Assembly: GCA_963573305.1 (NCBI GenBank)
Contig: OY754327.1
Location: 178,382,386-178,446,385 of the forward strand
Length of the DNA: 64,000 bases
From: Pyrrhosoma nymphula
Taxonomy: Eukaryota; Arthropoda; Insecta; Odonata; Coenagrionidae
Direction of reading: 5' to 3'
Shown: in pieces, positions 35,226 through 47,953 of the stretch
How the letters are laid out: each line of letters begins with the position of its first letter
Position numbering within the stretch: the stretch's first letter is position 1
The notes under the pieces: generated by a model
Databases searched by the model: none
The model's input: only the letters and a program-made list of their open reading frames with translations
Told to the model about the DNA's origin: nothing
Translations under genes and position numbers: made by a program

Positions 35226-35300
35226 CATGAGGGTCAAAGGGACATTCTCGCCTCAACTACATCCCCCCACTCTCTCTCCCTCCTCCCTCCCTTCTTTAAT

Positions 35301-38300
35301 CCATCACAGGGAACGTCTTGCGAAATTTGTATGACAGTGCTTCAGGGGAGAGGGATTGAAAGACAGATGCCTTGCTCGTATTGCCCGGTTCCTACCACCG
35401 CAATGCATTACATTCGATAAAGCTGGTCATCAGATGCTAGGTGAGGACCCCGGTTTAAATGATATAAGAGCGATAGAAGCTGCACCACAGTCCTTGGGGG
35501 TAATTAGAAAAATTCCAACTCGAGCATGATCCATTATCATTCATAAGTGTCCAATTATAATGACTTCTCAATGAACACCGCTCAACTCCAATGCCTTGAA
35601 AACAACTAAATATGGCACATTAAGAATACAATAGGCTATGGTTCATACAATAAGCGAAAATTCGAATTTGAAAATCGATCCAGAAGTGTCATGAAGTCTT
35701 TGCTATATTTGAGAGTAAATTACATTTGTTTCACCAAGAACCGATATTAATTTTTTTTAACTAAAGAATGAATAGAGGCCGGATGAATAGTTAACATGAT
35801 CTCTGTACCTACGATAAAGTCATGTAATTCCTAGCCACATGAATTCCATCATTCAAATTTCCCTTCAGGAGTTGCCAGCAAATGCTTAACCTGCTAGGAG
35901 AGTGTGCGCGTAAATGGTGCTAGCATTTCCGAGCATAAAAAACGGAGAGGCGGGCAAGGCGAGAGATGCAAGAATGAGGCCTTCCTCGCGACTTTGGCCT
36001 TAACCGCAGCCCAAGAAAACGCCCCGCGCTCATAAGCGAGCGGATGCGGCTTATCTCGCGCCGGCGAGAACCGCGGGCGCCACATCCCGAGGAGGAAATT
36101 GGGAAAACCGACGCTTTGCCGTCGGAAAAAAAATAGGAGAGGGTTCTGAGGAAAGACTAATGGGGAAGACGAGTACCCTCGAGGGACGCAGAAAGCTCAC
36201 TCGCCTGTGTAACGAACGCCGCCCCGCATTCCGTTGCCTATTACTAAGTAAAAAGTAAGTTCCGAATCTCGAGGGACAGGAAGCACAGAAAGATGAACGC
36301 TGAAATTTAATAAATACGTAACGAGCTCAAAAACACCACGTTGATATTTTGAGCAGCACTCGTAGAAGCCACTAACAGGGCAATCAAAAACTGATATAGA
36401 AACGAATAGAACTAAAATAAAATCAGATTCACGAGGCTTTTCCACGAGTTGACACATCAATAAAAATGGAAAGAATACAACAGCTATAGAAAAAAACAAT
36501 AATTCAATCCTCCATTTCATGCTTATGTGGATTTATCCGGCCACAATAATCTAAAATATTATTTTAATTCAACTCTTTCATTAACTGAAGAGTGGAGGTC
36601 TTGAAGAAACAAAGAGTAATACAGTCAATTACTTCGTTGAAGAAAAAGACTCCGACCGTAAAGTTTAACTCTGCATTACCTTCAACATGAAGGGAATCTT
36701 TTTGTTATTGCGGGGCATAATCACATGTCGATAATGCGAAGTTTTACCAAACATTCACGTCTCAAGAAACAGTTTGGCAGGCAACTGCAACGCTTCTAAG
36801 GAATAACTGTTGATGACGTGAAAACATCATTCTTATTTCAATTTTATACGAAAATCATTAACCCAAGTTTGCCAACGTCACCCAAGAGGGGAAAAATATG
36901 TTTTAATGAAATTCCACGATAAATATTATCAACCAGCAGGTAACATGTACGCCATGCATTCCCTCTCTACTCATACTTCCGTTAACCGAAGGTTTTCAGA
37001 CGGAAAAGCTGTGAAACTGTAGGTGGTCGCGTGTTTGGTAATACCTGCATAAATTATCTCAATTACGGAATCTGAAAAGCCACCTGGTAATTGATTCATC
37101 TATTAGCAGTCGCTTTAAGAGTTTCTTTCACGCTAAGGAAATTGGCGATATAATTGCCATCAAAATAACAGGTGTTTAAATAAAGCCAATGAAAGAAATA
37201 ACGAATGGTCGAAAGACACGCACCCGACTATACTCCACCTAATTGCATTTTCTCAGCCCGATACTCGCTCACGGTGTGAACGCCGGAGAAAAAGCCCACA
37301 GCCTCCTGACCTCGATTTCTAAGTCTCGCACCGTCAGATAACGCTAGCCAATACATCACAGGGCTACCCCCTCGGGTGATTAACAGCAGGCTTAAAGAAT
37401 TTCCGTGCAAAGAAAGGGGTCGACAAACCGCGCTCCTCCAAGCCTTCCACCATTCGAATCTATTCACTTCAATTTTCTTGGCATCAATGATCGGGAAGCT
37501 CAGACATATTCCAATTCCCTAGCAGCTGACGAACAAACACACGATCGACAGTGTGCCAAGGGAGAGGGGTAAGTGTGGGCACAAAAAATCGACGGGATGG
37601 AGGGTTAAGAGGAGCAAGAAAAGGGCAAATCAAGTGTTTGCTGGGTCATATGGGCACGCACATCATCCACACTCCAAAGACAGTCACGATTGTCTTGCGA
37701 GCGGAAACTGCAGTGATTAACTTAGCATGATGAAGAAAAAAATAAGAAACCGTGTCCTTGTAATCACGATGAGACACCAGGGTGACGGAAATAAAAATAT
37801 AAATCTCCGCATAAGAGGACAGCGGAGGTCTGCCACAGTCGCCGCTGATCTCAAGACAGCAAATCCGAAGTGTCTCCTTCAAGTGCAAGCCCACCCGCAT
37901 GGTTTGGAAGGTTGTACGCCAACACAAAGTTGGGAGAGTACGATTTCCTCTTGAGATCCGTGCTTTGAGCAATAACCAAACGATGGCCAGTTCATTCCCA
38001 TATAATTTTAGTTACAACACATACTCATGTTACAATATAGTTCATAAGCCACGTATGCCAAATTTTCACTGTACCTACCTTGATCGTAGGTTACAGGCAG
38101 AATTACGCTTCCTCGGCAACGGTGATGCAGGTTTTATACCAAATTGCTACTTGGAAATTAGTTCGTGATAACGCTAGAATGTTTTCATAACTAACATAGA
38201 GCTTCCCAAATATTTAATTTAATCATTACCCATGTGCTCTCGATACTGTAGTGAAAATTGCGGACCGCACCAAAACTTGGCGTTATTGTAGGATTACAGG

Positions 38301-41175
38301 TTAAAATTAAGTTTTAAAAACTAATTTTCTGGTCAAGGTTTATGTTGCGACAGTGGTATTCGAGCACAATGTTTTAGACAAAATGATAACGTTTGAAGAA
38401 GTAGGAGTCCATGAATATTAACTGTAGTCAATGTCTCACGCACGATGCAGGCCATCGACCTCTATTACAGCCAGATGGCCCGGCAATAATTTTCTCTCCA
38501 GAGATTTCAACGCTCGGAAGGAACTCTTCGAGCTGTCCGTAAGTAACAGAGCATTTACTTGAGGCATTTCTTCTATTGAACCTCATCTTACTACGTCACA
38601 GATCGCCGAACCAAAGGTAAGTCCTGACATATCCATTTTTTGACGTAATTATGGACACCACACCTCGGAGATATGACTATCCACTTATAGTGCTGTTTCA
38701 CATAATCTATACTGTTTCCCTTACATGCCCACAGGTAAAGGAATGAGTATGCTCTGGTGAAGAAAACCACACCCTAACACTAGCTAGTTTAAAATTGGAG
38801 ATACTTCCTTGCCTTAAGCCTCGTGCAGATATGTCTGCTAATTGAATGTATCTAGAGCACCCCTTTCCCACTCGATGACAGCTTTGTATCATGGGATGGA
38901 ATTCAAAGATTACATTCCTCGAATAACTTAAATTAACCTCAGGCCATCCGACAATTTTGGACCATGCCATTAACGAGTGCCTTTCACTGGATTGCCAGCC
39001 ATGTCCAGGGCACCGGATAGGTATAAATAATGCATTGGATACGCAAACGCTAGCACGAAGACGACGACCTAATAAGAGGAAGACGCGTGAGGATCTGGAT
39101 TTTTTACTCTGACTAATAACACGGGCGAAGGGGAAAGAATATCCCAAGCGGCGATCATGGCGTTTCGAAAGTGAGACCTTGACGTCAGCCGTTCGAGTAC
39201 GCTAGACGCCTTCATGCTTGGCACGACAAGGCAAAATGCGCCACGATGAATCATCAGATGAATGTGCGAATTGCTGTGAAGGGAACGGGCGGGCAAACGA
39301 TAGGTGTTACACGTCCATTCTGCTACCAATAAAGGCATATCGAAACTGCTGTTTGTCCAGTAGAAAAATAGAATGTCTGGAGAAGGATATTGAAAAACCT
39401 CCTCGATTCCCCACACGTTTCAGTCTGGCCTAGAGAGTTGATGAAATTTCAGCTTTACAAATAAAAGACAATGGCAAGACTCTTAGCATAAAACAAAAAA
39501 GATGACAAAATGGGAACGCACAAAGCCAAGGATCCAATTCAGGCATTGCTTTCGACCAAGGTTGAGATTTTTTAACTAAAAACGCTGCTCTCGTCAACTT
39601 TCCGCCGTTGATTAACTTCTTCAGCCACCTTTGAGAACTTCAGGAAAAGTTGAATAGCCATGAATTTTTAATAGAAATCGCCCATGCTTAAGGGTTCCCC
39701 GAGAACGCTCACAATCAGAAATATACCTGATGTTTCACCAACATTCGTGGAAGAGAGCATCAATAAGGCCACATGAACATGTCAGGAGGATGCGTGAAAG
39801 AAAACTACAATTCTTCACGGTTACGAAGAAGAATGTACCTCAAACATTCTTCCAAGGTTGAATTTTAGAAGGAAACTCAGAGGATGGTTAAGTACCAATG
39901 GTTACGCTAACAGGAAAGCATGTGAAGCGAACATATTATTAATCATGCCTACCAAATAATCAACAATACGGGAGTCTCCACATTATATCCAAAAACTCCA
40001 GGATCTACACGACTTCGGCGATTGTAACTGCCACATTTCATACGATTAAATTATCGGAAGCTCCGTTTAACCGGAAGGCGCATATCATTGGAGGCTTTCA
40101 ACAACTTCCGCTTCTTTTCCAAAACATATTCAATTAAAATTACGAAAAACACCATTATTATTTTTATGGCAGCTCATGATAACAGAATACTTTAGCAAAG
40201 GAGCATATAGAATTTTGACTTATTTCGCCAGGAATTTTGACTTATTCCACGATTTCACAAGAGAGTCAAGTTAAAAGGAAATTATTCACACCACGTCCCA
40301 GCTAACAAATCGCTCGAAATCATGATCTAATCTCACTTTTACGGTTGCGTCGAAGGTAAAGTGAAAACGAAAATCAGTCATACCAAAGAGGCGCAATGAA
40401 AAGGATACTCGTGGAGGCAGATGCTCAAGCGGTGGGAATGCACGCCGTGTGAAGGGAACTGGTTCCCAAGCGAACGGGAGATGGACGAATCTCCACGATG
40501 CACCAACGCCAACTCTTTAACCTTTCGCACCGCCCGATTACAACCGCCTTTCCAATTTCCCCTGCGACTGATCCCACGATCATTGTAACTGAGCAATCCT
40601 CATGCGAGGAGGACTCACGGCTCTCATGCAAGGACGAATGATCCATGAATGCCACGGAGTTTCACTCTCATTCGCAGGGTCGATGCCATTTCATGCGCCC
40701 ATACCGCATTCCAGGATCCCATTAGAAGACTTTAAATTACTACCGAAGCACTGTCATCATGGACAGTCGCCCCAGTCAAAATTCGTGAGCATAAAGCATT
40801 TCATAAGCCAAGAAAAAGAAGGGTAAAATCTCGAACCACAGTAAATCGAGCCGAGCTGCGCTGGGAGAATGAAAATTACGGAAGCAAGAGCTGGGATGAA
40901 AACCGAATAGGTACAACGATGGGAATTACTATTAATGTTTTCCATTCATGTAAATCTCCCTTACGTTATAGAAACGCAAATGGACAAGAATTGGCAATGG
41001 CTACATTTAAAAAATGATAAAAGTTATCAAGCAAAACAGCGAGTTCATGGACGATGCACCTAAATAAGAATTAATCACTCGGCAAGACAAATTTGGAATA
41101 TTCAGGCGAGAAGACGTGGAATTCGAACATGGTGAAGAGATAAGCCGTGTACAATTTTCCACAACTGAATTAAAC
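35301..41175. other. Non-coding stretch, nothing recognised
   Basis: About 5.9 kb with open frames up to 146 codons (39147-38707, minus), none recognisable. A CpG-rich patch lies at about 35900-36090. A short direct repeat of GAATTTTGACTTATT occurs near 40211 and 40233. No RNA gene found. Confidence 0.4.
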
Positions 41176-41180
41176 TTTAA

Positions 41181-42505
41181 CAGGGTGGCTACTGATATCA
41201 AATTTTTAAATTCCCTGACTTTTCCCTGACTATTCCCTGATGGATTTAACAATTTCCCTGACCGATCGCCAACAGGTCACCTATTATCGGAATATTTTAT
41301 TTCTGCTGAATTAAATTTTCGACAAAACTCAGAAAATGTTAAAAGCTGAAATCAATGCATTAAAATCTACACGTACATCCTAATGAAAAAATATATTAAA
41401 TCTTCATAAGTTAAACTCTCATCCAAATTATAGTCGTGTCTTGGTAGTTCTGGGAAGTATAGAATTACTGAAAAGGCATCGAAGGGAAGTTAATGGCCAA
41501 TTTACTATCGGACTCCGGCAAAGGTATCATTAAGGTGCGCGAAAAATACAAACCAAAGCCAAGTTATTGGACTGGATCAAAATCGGATAGCGCGAGTGAC
41601 ATTCAGAAGCGAATAAAAATTTGATTAACGTGGTTATAACCCCTTGATTGCAAGAGTATTGCTATCAATTGCGATGTAAAACTATTTGGATAAACAAACA
41701 AAACGTAAGCGCGACACTGCGAGCGAAGACAGGAGGCAATTGGCAACGGCAGCATCATATTCAGGAATATCATGTTTGAGGTGGTTTTTGACCTGACAAA
41801 ATTGCTTCGAGAGGGAGCTATGGGGGCTATTCACCAATTACGTCGAGCGTGAAAGGTGGGGAGGGGAGGAGGGCTCTTCTTACTGTTTCACGAAGGGGGA
41901 TATGGGAATCGAAGATGATCTTGCGTAAGATTTTGTTTACACGTGACATCGTACTTGTATAACCATTTTAATAATTATCGTCTCGTGTTTTTAGAACTGC
42001 AAGCATGTATTTACTACGAGCTAGTATGCTCCAGCCGCTCCAGCTACCTCTCAAGCTAAGTCTCGGAAGTTAAAAAAAATGCGAGGTGAAATTTTCCGAA
42101 CAGCATAGCCTCGGATTCCTTGTGATTAGCGTAATACATTGTGATCATGAATTTTAACATTACTAGTCAAATATCGCAATAAGGATTTGCAAAAGGGATA
42201 TATTGTACGTCTGATTCACTACTAAATAACTAAGATTCACAACTGAATGTGCCACGAATTGATGGGACTTATTCCATGCACGTCAGCGATGGACATAAGT
42301 TTTAGTTGGTGAAATGATTTGGTGAAATAAAGGGTGGGAAAGACTGGCCGATAAACGTAATGGTAGAAAAATATTGCGAATTTCCTACCCATGTTTCTCC
42401 CTGACTGTTACGAAAATTCCCTGACTTTTCCCTGACTTTTCCAGAAATTCAAAATTCCCTGACAATTCCAGGTTTTCCCGGTTTTCCCTGACGAACGCCA
42501 CCCTG
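41181..42505. mobile_element. Non-autonomous DNA element with CAGGGTGGC ends and TTCCCTGAC subterminal repeats
   Basis: The ends are CAGGGTGGC at 41181 and GCCACCCTG ending at 42505. They are flanked by TTTAA on both sides (41176-41180 and 42506-42510), or by TTAA if one extra T is assigned to the right end. Subterminal tandem TTCCCTGACTTTTCCCTGAC motifs lie at 41210-41265 and 42400-42490, in the same orientation at both ends. The interior has no transposase frame. It includes a GGGGCTATTCACCAATTACGTCGAGCGTG segment (from about 41823), a kind of motif I recall from other arthropod repeats. Superfamily is uncertain: a TTAA-type target or a 5-bp duplication are both possible. Confidence 0.8.
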
Positions 42506-42510
42506 TTTAA

Positions 42511-45500
42511 TCACTACCTAGGTTTCAATGTAGGTATATCATCATCAGGTCAGATATCACTATGTAACACAACCGAGGAGGCTCGCGCATATCTTTGCTG
42601 AACTATTAAAAAAAGCTCTCACGTGAAAGACTACTGCGCATGACACAACTGACGCAGAAATGCAAAACAATTACCCATGTGAATTCATGATCGCCGAATT
42701 CTTTACCACCTTTTCCAGGAATTACGCTGGCATTGGTGCAGTCTTATAAACGTTAATTGATTCTCCACGGAAACTGGGTCCCTAAGATGTATTTGGACCG
42801 CGCGTAAGTGGGAACTACTTGCTTTCGCAATGTTCCCCAATTTTCGGATATCAGAAATAGGCGTCTAGTCTATGCAGGTATTCATTGACAAAGAGAGTGA
42901 CTCAGAAAATAACATTTGGGGGAGCTTTGTTCCGATGATTTACAAAAGGAAGAAATCATCTTCTAAAAGAATTCTACAAATATTTGAATGGAAATACAAT
43001 GACAAAATACACCAGGTACTGATGTTTCACAACTGCATTATTACTATCATAATTATACAGACGGCCAACAAAATTGATCTTTTATCAATCATTTTTCTTA
43101 TTTTCGCCAAGCAGCCCTTTCCTATGTTCATATATTCGTTAAAAAATTATGCCATTTTGCTTTCGTCGAAATGGCTAAGGCTCCGCTTTTTCACGTCCAT
43201 TTTACTTCTACGAGCCATTTCAACCTCAGTCATTAACAATAAGACATTTTCCGCTGTGAGCTTTGAAGGCAGTTTTACCGATATTTTTCCAAGATTGACC
43301 CATATACCCAAAGCAATCGATCGACTGTAAATGTCACTACTGTTAATATGCTGTCGGTGAAGAGGGAAAGAAATATGTAGAGAGAAATGCACATGCTGTT
43401 CTCTTACATCATTAACGTGTCTTTTCCAAGGCAACAGAATGTCAACCCTATCATGAAAAGGTCTCAGCCGTTATTAAACTTGCGATGCAACTTCGACACC
43501 CTTAATGTTAATACATGCATTTCATCAGCAACAGCTCTGCCAGCACAAATCGTTTCGATGAGAGAACGTTTTCTTTCCTTGGCGATAGGCAACCGTTAGC
43601 ACAAAACTGTTTCTTTCTCTCCTTCGTCACAACAGCTTTATTTCAGTCCATATCGCGAAGCTCACCCTTAACATCCCTTCCTTTAACAGCATGCATTGGA
43701 TTCGGACGATAATGTTTAGGCCCTTTAAGTTGCCGTTGGATTCGCAAAGCTTCCATCACCTACCACATTTACAGGCGTATAATGGTTTTATGTCCGCCTT
43801 TACCGTTACTACACAATCAATATTTTCGTGAGCTTAAAATATTTATAAACTACTTCGCTTCACAGTTTGAGTCCTTATCTACGAATTTCATCCTAATCAC
43901 AGGATGAAACAATATCGACGCATATCAATTACTCTCTCCATGGTCTCCTCAATGAAAATGGCTATGAATGGTATTTAGTGACTAACTATTGCTACCTAAA
44001 ATCCTCAGTACAAAAATATGTGCTGCTAGATACTCAACTCTCGTGACTAGCAGGAGTTCGTTGTGCTTTGCATTGATCATTTCGGTCATATTTTGAATCG
44101 CCAAAAAAGTATGACATAAATCAATGAAGTATTAAAAAGATACTATGCATGCACCTGAAAGCCAAGAAAGAAAGACACCTATTTATATGTCGATGGTGGC
44201 CGTGAGTACGAAAGATGTAAGCAAGGCCATAAAAAGCGCAGGAGGAGCAACGGCAGAAACTTCTGCGTTGTCCTTCTAAGGAGTTAAATAAGGGAGATTC
44301 AAAGCGGGATAAAAATTATTCGCTGTCGCTTTAGGCGGACAATTTTGTCTGTCTGCGAGAAACTGACAATATCTCGCATTCGCACGAAAGTATGGAGAAT
44401 AATGCGGAGAGATATTTCAAATTAGTCAGCGTTAAACGATGATCATGACGAATCAAATCTTACAATTGGCATATGATCGTTGCCTCTCGATTCCTGGATG
44501 TGTACGATTCGACCCGTAAGGGGAGATCGTTTGCTTTTGCAAGTCACACGCCACGGCACCCAACCAGTCTCCCCCCGGCCTCCACCGGATTCCAATACGA
44601 CCGGCGATATATGGCTCTGGACCCGAGAGAATTGGGATGAGGAGAGAGGTCTCGCGCGACCCCCCTCACCCCCAACATTCTCCCCTCTCCCCGCGTCGCA
44701 AACACCCTTTCGCCAGTCCTCCCCCTCTCTCTCTCGCTCCCGGCATCCTCCTTGACGCTATATGGTAAGCCTCGAAAGATCTTCTCGCCGGTGGTGTGGG
44801 GAGAGAGGGCGAGAAAGCCAGCCTCCCCAAGCTGCCCATAGTTGGGGGGGGGGGAGGGCGAGCCGCCTCCTCGCCGAGGGCGCTCTTGCGGCCGCGAGGC
44901 GAAGCTCTGGAGCGCGGCCGTCCTTGGTTTTGCGAGTCCACGCGCTCTGGAAGAGAACAAGGGACGCAGAGCGGTATTAAGGGGAGGGGAGGAGGGCGTC
45001 TGAATGTGCCTGCATGTCTCGGTGACACGCACATTGGGGTATTTTCTCCTTATTAAGACGGGCGAGGTTGGAGCGGGGAAAAACACTTCCCTTGACACTC
45101 GGGTCTCGAACCGCATGCATTGGCGCGCCCGTACCTACAGCAGAATCAATGGTCATCAATCTATGGATTGATTGATGCCGTTCCCCAATTGCCTGACCTC
45201 ACATCTCCACACATGATGATTTTCACGTCCGGCATCAGTCACTTCGTGCGGTTTTCATCCGAGGCCCTGCTCCGCAGTCCTTTTTTCCTCGACCACTATA
45301 AGTAAGTGCCTTCTACATTTCTGTCGAGTATCGGAATGCAAGCTGTGAGTTAGCCCTTTCTCTCTCAGCGCTTCATCTGACATGCACAATTAGTAGAACT
45401 TCTTAAATACCGGGCTTTACAAACTCTCGCACGGCTATTTCCGAGTTACCTGAAGGCATATTATGAATACTGGCCGAAGATCAACACGCAAGTAGTTTTA

Positions 45501-46271
45501 AGGCATTTGGAACACCACACTTCGTCCAATATATTGCTCCTCTCACTCATTCGCTGTCACTCTTATGGTTTAGGCAGTCAAAAATTACGAGAACTTACTT
45601 ATTCGACCAGATGTAATATTACCATTACGAAACACATTGTTGAAAATGCAATGCCATTCCATAATGTTAACGGAGAGAGGAGTGAAACGATCGAAACGAA
45701 TTGATGGAAAAACTATCACAAAATATCTTAAACTTCTTTTCTAGGATCAAAAAAACATGTTACCGAACTCATTATTCGTATCTAAATTTAACCTTCAATA
45801 AAAACTACATTATCGTAAAGTAGAAAAAATTAATTTCTCTTTAAACATTTCCAAGGTCAACAGGCAATTTTCAACAATAACTCCGTAAATAAATATATAG
45901 AATTAGGCTATTAAAGGCACTTAATCGATTGAAATCAGTTCGTACTGAAAACCGGGGTGCATACATTAAAAGGCAACCGATAGCTACAAGCTGAGACAGT
46001 ATTCCAAACCTGAACCAGTGGTCATCAGCGAGTTAAGCTAGGCGTCTCTTATACGCAGAAGCAATGATGCTGGGGCATCGAGAGGTCAACACAGAAACGA
46101 ACACTGACAGTCGCGATAAGCAACAGGCGAAGATTTCGATGCATTCGAATATTTATGGTTTCCGCGGTAAGATCCATCAGAATCGAAATTCAAAGTGGTA
46201 GATGAGTGACAATTGAAAAAAAGAACAAAACAGCTTTCTCCTTTCAGTAGTGAACACATTTTGTCAAAAAA
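42511..46271. other. Non-coding stretch, nothing recognised
   Basis: Open frames up to 152 codons (42872-43330, plus; Ile/Leu/Lys-rich) have no recognisable domain. Sequence at 42511-42555 (CCTAGGTTTCAATGTAGG...ATCATCATCAGG) resembles ends of common arthropod interspersed repeats, but I cannot define an element. The CpG-rich island is listed separately. Confidence 0.4.
44540..45000. repeat. GC/CpG-rich island with skewed tracts
   Basis: A CpG-rich block contains a C/T-rich segment (44640-44760) followed by a G-rich segment with a run of at least 9 G near 44845. Overlapping frames on both strands (up to 190 codons) stay open because of composition. It could be a CpG island, but no adjacent exon supports a gene. 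Confidence 0.5.
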
Positions 46272-46273
46272 TA

Positions 46274-46652
46274 CCATATTTCTCCGAATATAAGCCACAC
46301 TTTTTTTCCCGATTTTGGGGTCTCAAAATCTGGGTGCGGCTTACATTCGAGGTGCGGCTTAAATTCGAGAACTTTCTTAAAAAATCGTAAAAATTACCGA
46401 TTTGAGAAAACCAGCCATTCAGATTCACGCGGACGCCAGCAAAACTCGCTTGAGCCACGGGGAAAGTAAGAAATAACGCTGAAAAAAGTCAAATTGGTGC
46501 ACCATTTATTCATATATTAATGGATAATGTAGGTAACATTGTGTCACAGTTACATAGGTAATGTAAAAACAGACATAAAATTCTAATTCCTAATACTGTC
46601 GGTAGTAAGGGATTCAATAAAAAAGGTGCCGCTTAAATTCGGAGAAATACGG
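46274..46652. mobile_element. Non-autonomous element with CCRTATTTCTCCGAAT ends and TA flanks
   Basis: Left end CCATATTTCTCCGAATATAAG and the reverse complement of the right end (CCGTATTTCTCCGAATTTAAG) match at 23 of 27 positions. TA flanks both sides (46272-46273 and 46653-46654), compatible with a Tc1/mariner-type target. Inside the left arm, GTGCGGCTTAMATTCGA occurs twice (about 46334 and 46352), and a related GTGCCGCTTAAATTCGG sits in the right arm. No transposase. The total length is 379 bases. Confidence 0.8.
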
Positions 46653-46654
46653 TA

Positions 46655-47828
46655 TGAATGAGTACCGCAAAGTATGATGTAAAGAAACGCTCAAATGAAA
46701 TGCACTCACGTCCTGTCGAGGACGAAAGTTTTCTGCGCAGTCTATTGAGGAGGGTGGGTAGGCGCCCGGAAGGGAGAGTGGGGGTGGAAGAGCTGACGAG
46801 GCGTGCCGCGAATAGATGTGATGCGATCCGCAAGTGAAGAAAGAGCGTTGAAGTGCTTTTCCTTTGAATGAGCATATTACGCTTATGTTAGTGAAAGAGA
46901 AGAGAAACATACGTTTATCGGAGAGATGCGTACCGGGAAGGGGGAGAACACGCCCGAACAGGTGTCGGAAGTGCAGCAGGTGGCACGCCACACGCTAAGA
47001 GGCGACGAAAACAGAAGGCCCTGAATCCAAAACCCCGTTCCTAAAGAGTTGTTTTTTTTCATCGACAACCGTAACAGGGCAGCGGTAACTCCAATACCTT
47101 AGAAAAATATACTGGTCGAATCGTCCTAAAAGGTATGGGTAGGACAATCCATGGCAGTAAGGAATTTCCATCAACGACCAACGATAACGAGAAATACTTC
47201 CAGATATATAATTATCACAACATTACATGGACTACGACGAAAACATTTCTCGATCGACCGTTTCACCTTCGCTAACATAGAGCAAATAGAGAACAATGAA
47301 AAATTATGCTGAACAAAAGGATTAGCGATTTGAAAAAGAATATAAACTTTCTGTTCTTTATCTAATGCTCCACAAGCACCCTAACATGCCGTAAACGTTT
47401 TCAACACCGTTTTGTCTAAATTTTCATTTTCGATTGCCATCTGAATCAGAATCCTAAGAGCCGAGTGAACTCTTCTTCACACAAGAATTACTCAAGAGTT
47501 TCAAAACCACAAGCTGCAGAACAGGACGTTGCAGAGTAATGTATGTAGTCCTAAATACTCCTAAAGATATATGTCGGCAACCACATTGTCAAGAAAAAAT
47601 AAAAAAATGTACATTATTGTGTTTTCCTTGTAATATTTAACGAACGATATAGTAAAAATCAGTCTTACTTCCACATTTTTAAGAAAGTAACGATATCAGT
47701 AGGAGTTACAGCATCAGAATCATTCAACCGAGGAATAAAGAGAAGATAATGAGCACAAAAACTCATTGTTCCCATCTTAAAATATTATATCGAGGATAAA
47801 AGCTCAGATAAAAAAATTAAGAAAAAAA
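46655..47828. other. Non-coding stretch, nothing recognised
   Basis: One 125-codon minus-strand frame (46991-46614) overlaps the right end of the adjacent transposon and is unsupported. No RNA gene or repeat seen. Confidence 0.4.
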
Positions 47829-47830
47829 TT

Positions 47831-47953
47831 GTTTTTATCCACACTTATTTTTATTATTTCGAACTAGGTTTCAACGGGTAACCGTCATTTTCAGCCTTGA
47901 AGTTATCCATTTAAACCCAGGGCGGAATAATAAAAATAAGTATGGATAAACAC
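47831..47953. repeat. Short palindromic element (MITE-like)
   Basis: A 31-base left arm (47831-47861, GTTTTTATCCACACTTATTT and onward) pairs with the right arm (47923-47953, ending AAGTATGGATAAACAC) with about three mismatches. The loop contains TAGGTTTCAACGGGTAACCG and TCATTTTCAGCCTTGAAG. TTGAAAATGACGG...GTTGAAACC sequences of this kind occur in arthropod interspersed repeats. No clear target duplication. Confidence 0.7.

Noticed and set aside
34644..35237. Overlapping 183- and 197-codon open frames on opposite strands
   Set aside because: Both arise from the same purine-skewed low-complexity DNA; translations are Gly/Glu/Arg- or Pro/Ser-rich with no domain.
42872..43434. 152-codon plus and 95-codon minus frames overlapping
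   Set aside because: Composition-driven (Ile/Leu/Lys) plus frame; the minus frame looks somewhat protein-like but matches nothing I know.
44544..45116. 190-codon minus-strand frame
   Set aside because: Lies in a CpG-rich skewed island with other frames open too; no domain seen.
45085..45120. GGTTCGAGACCCG (minus) resembling a tRNA T-loop
   Set aside because: No cloverleaf can be built from the flanks.
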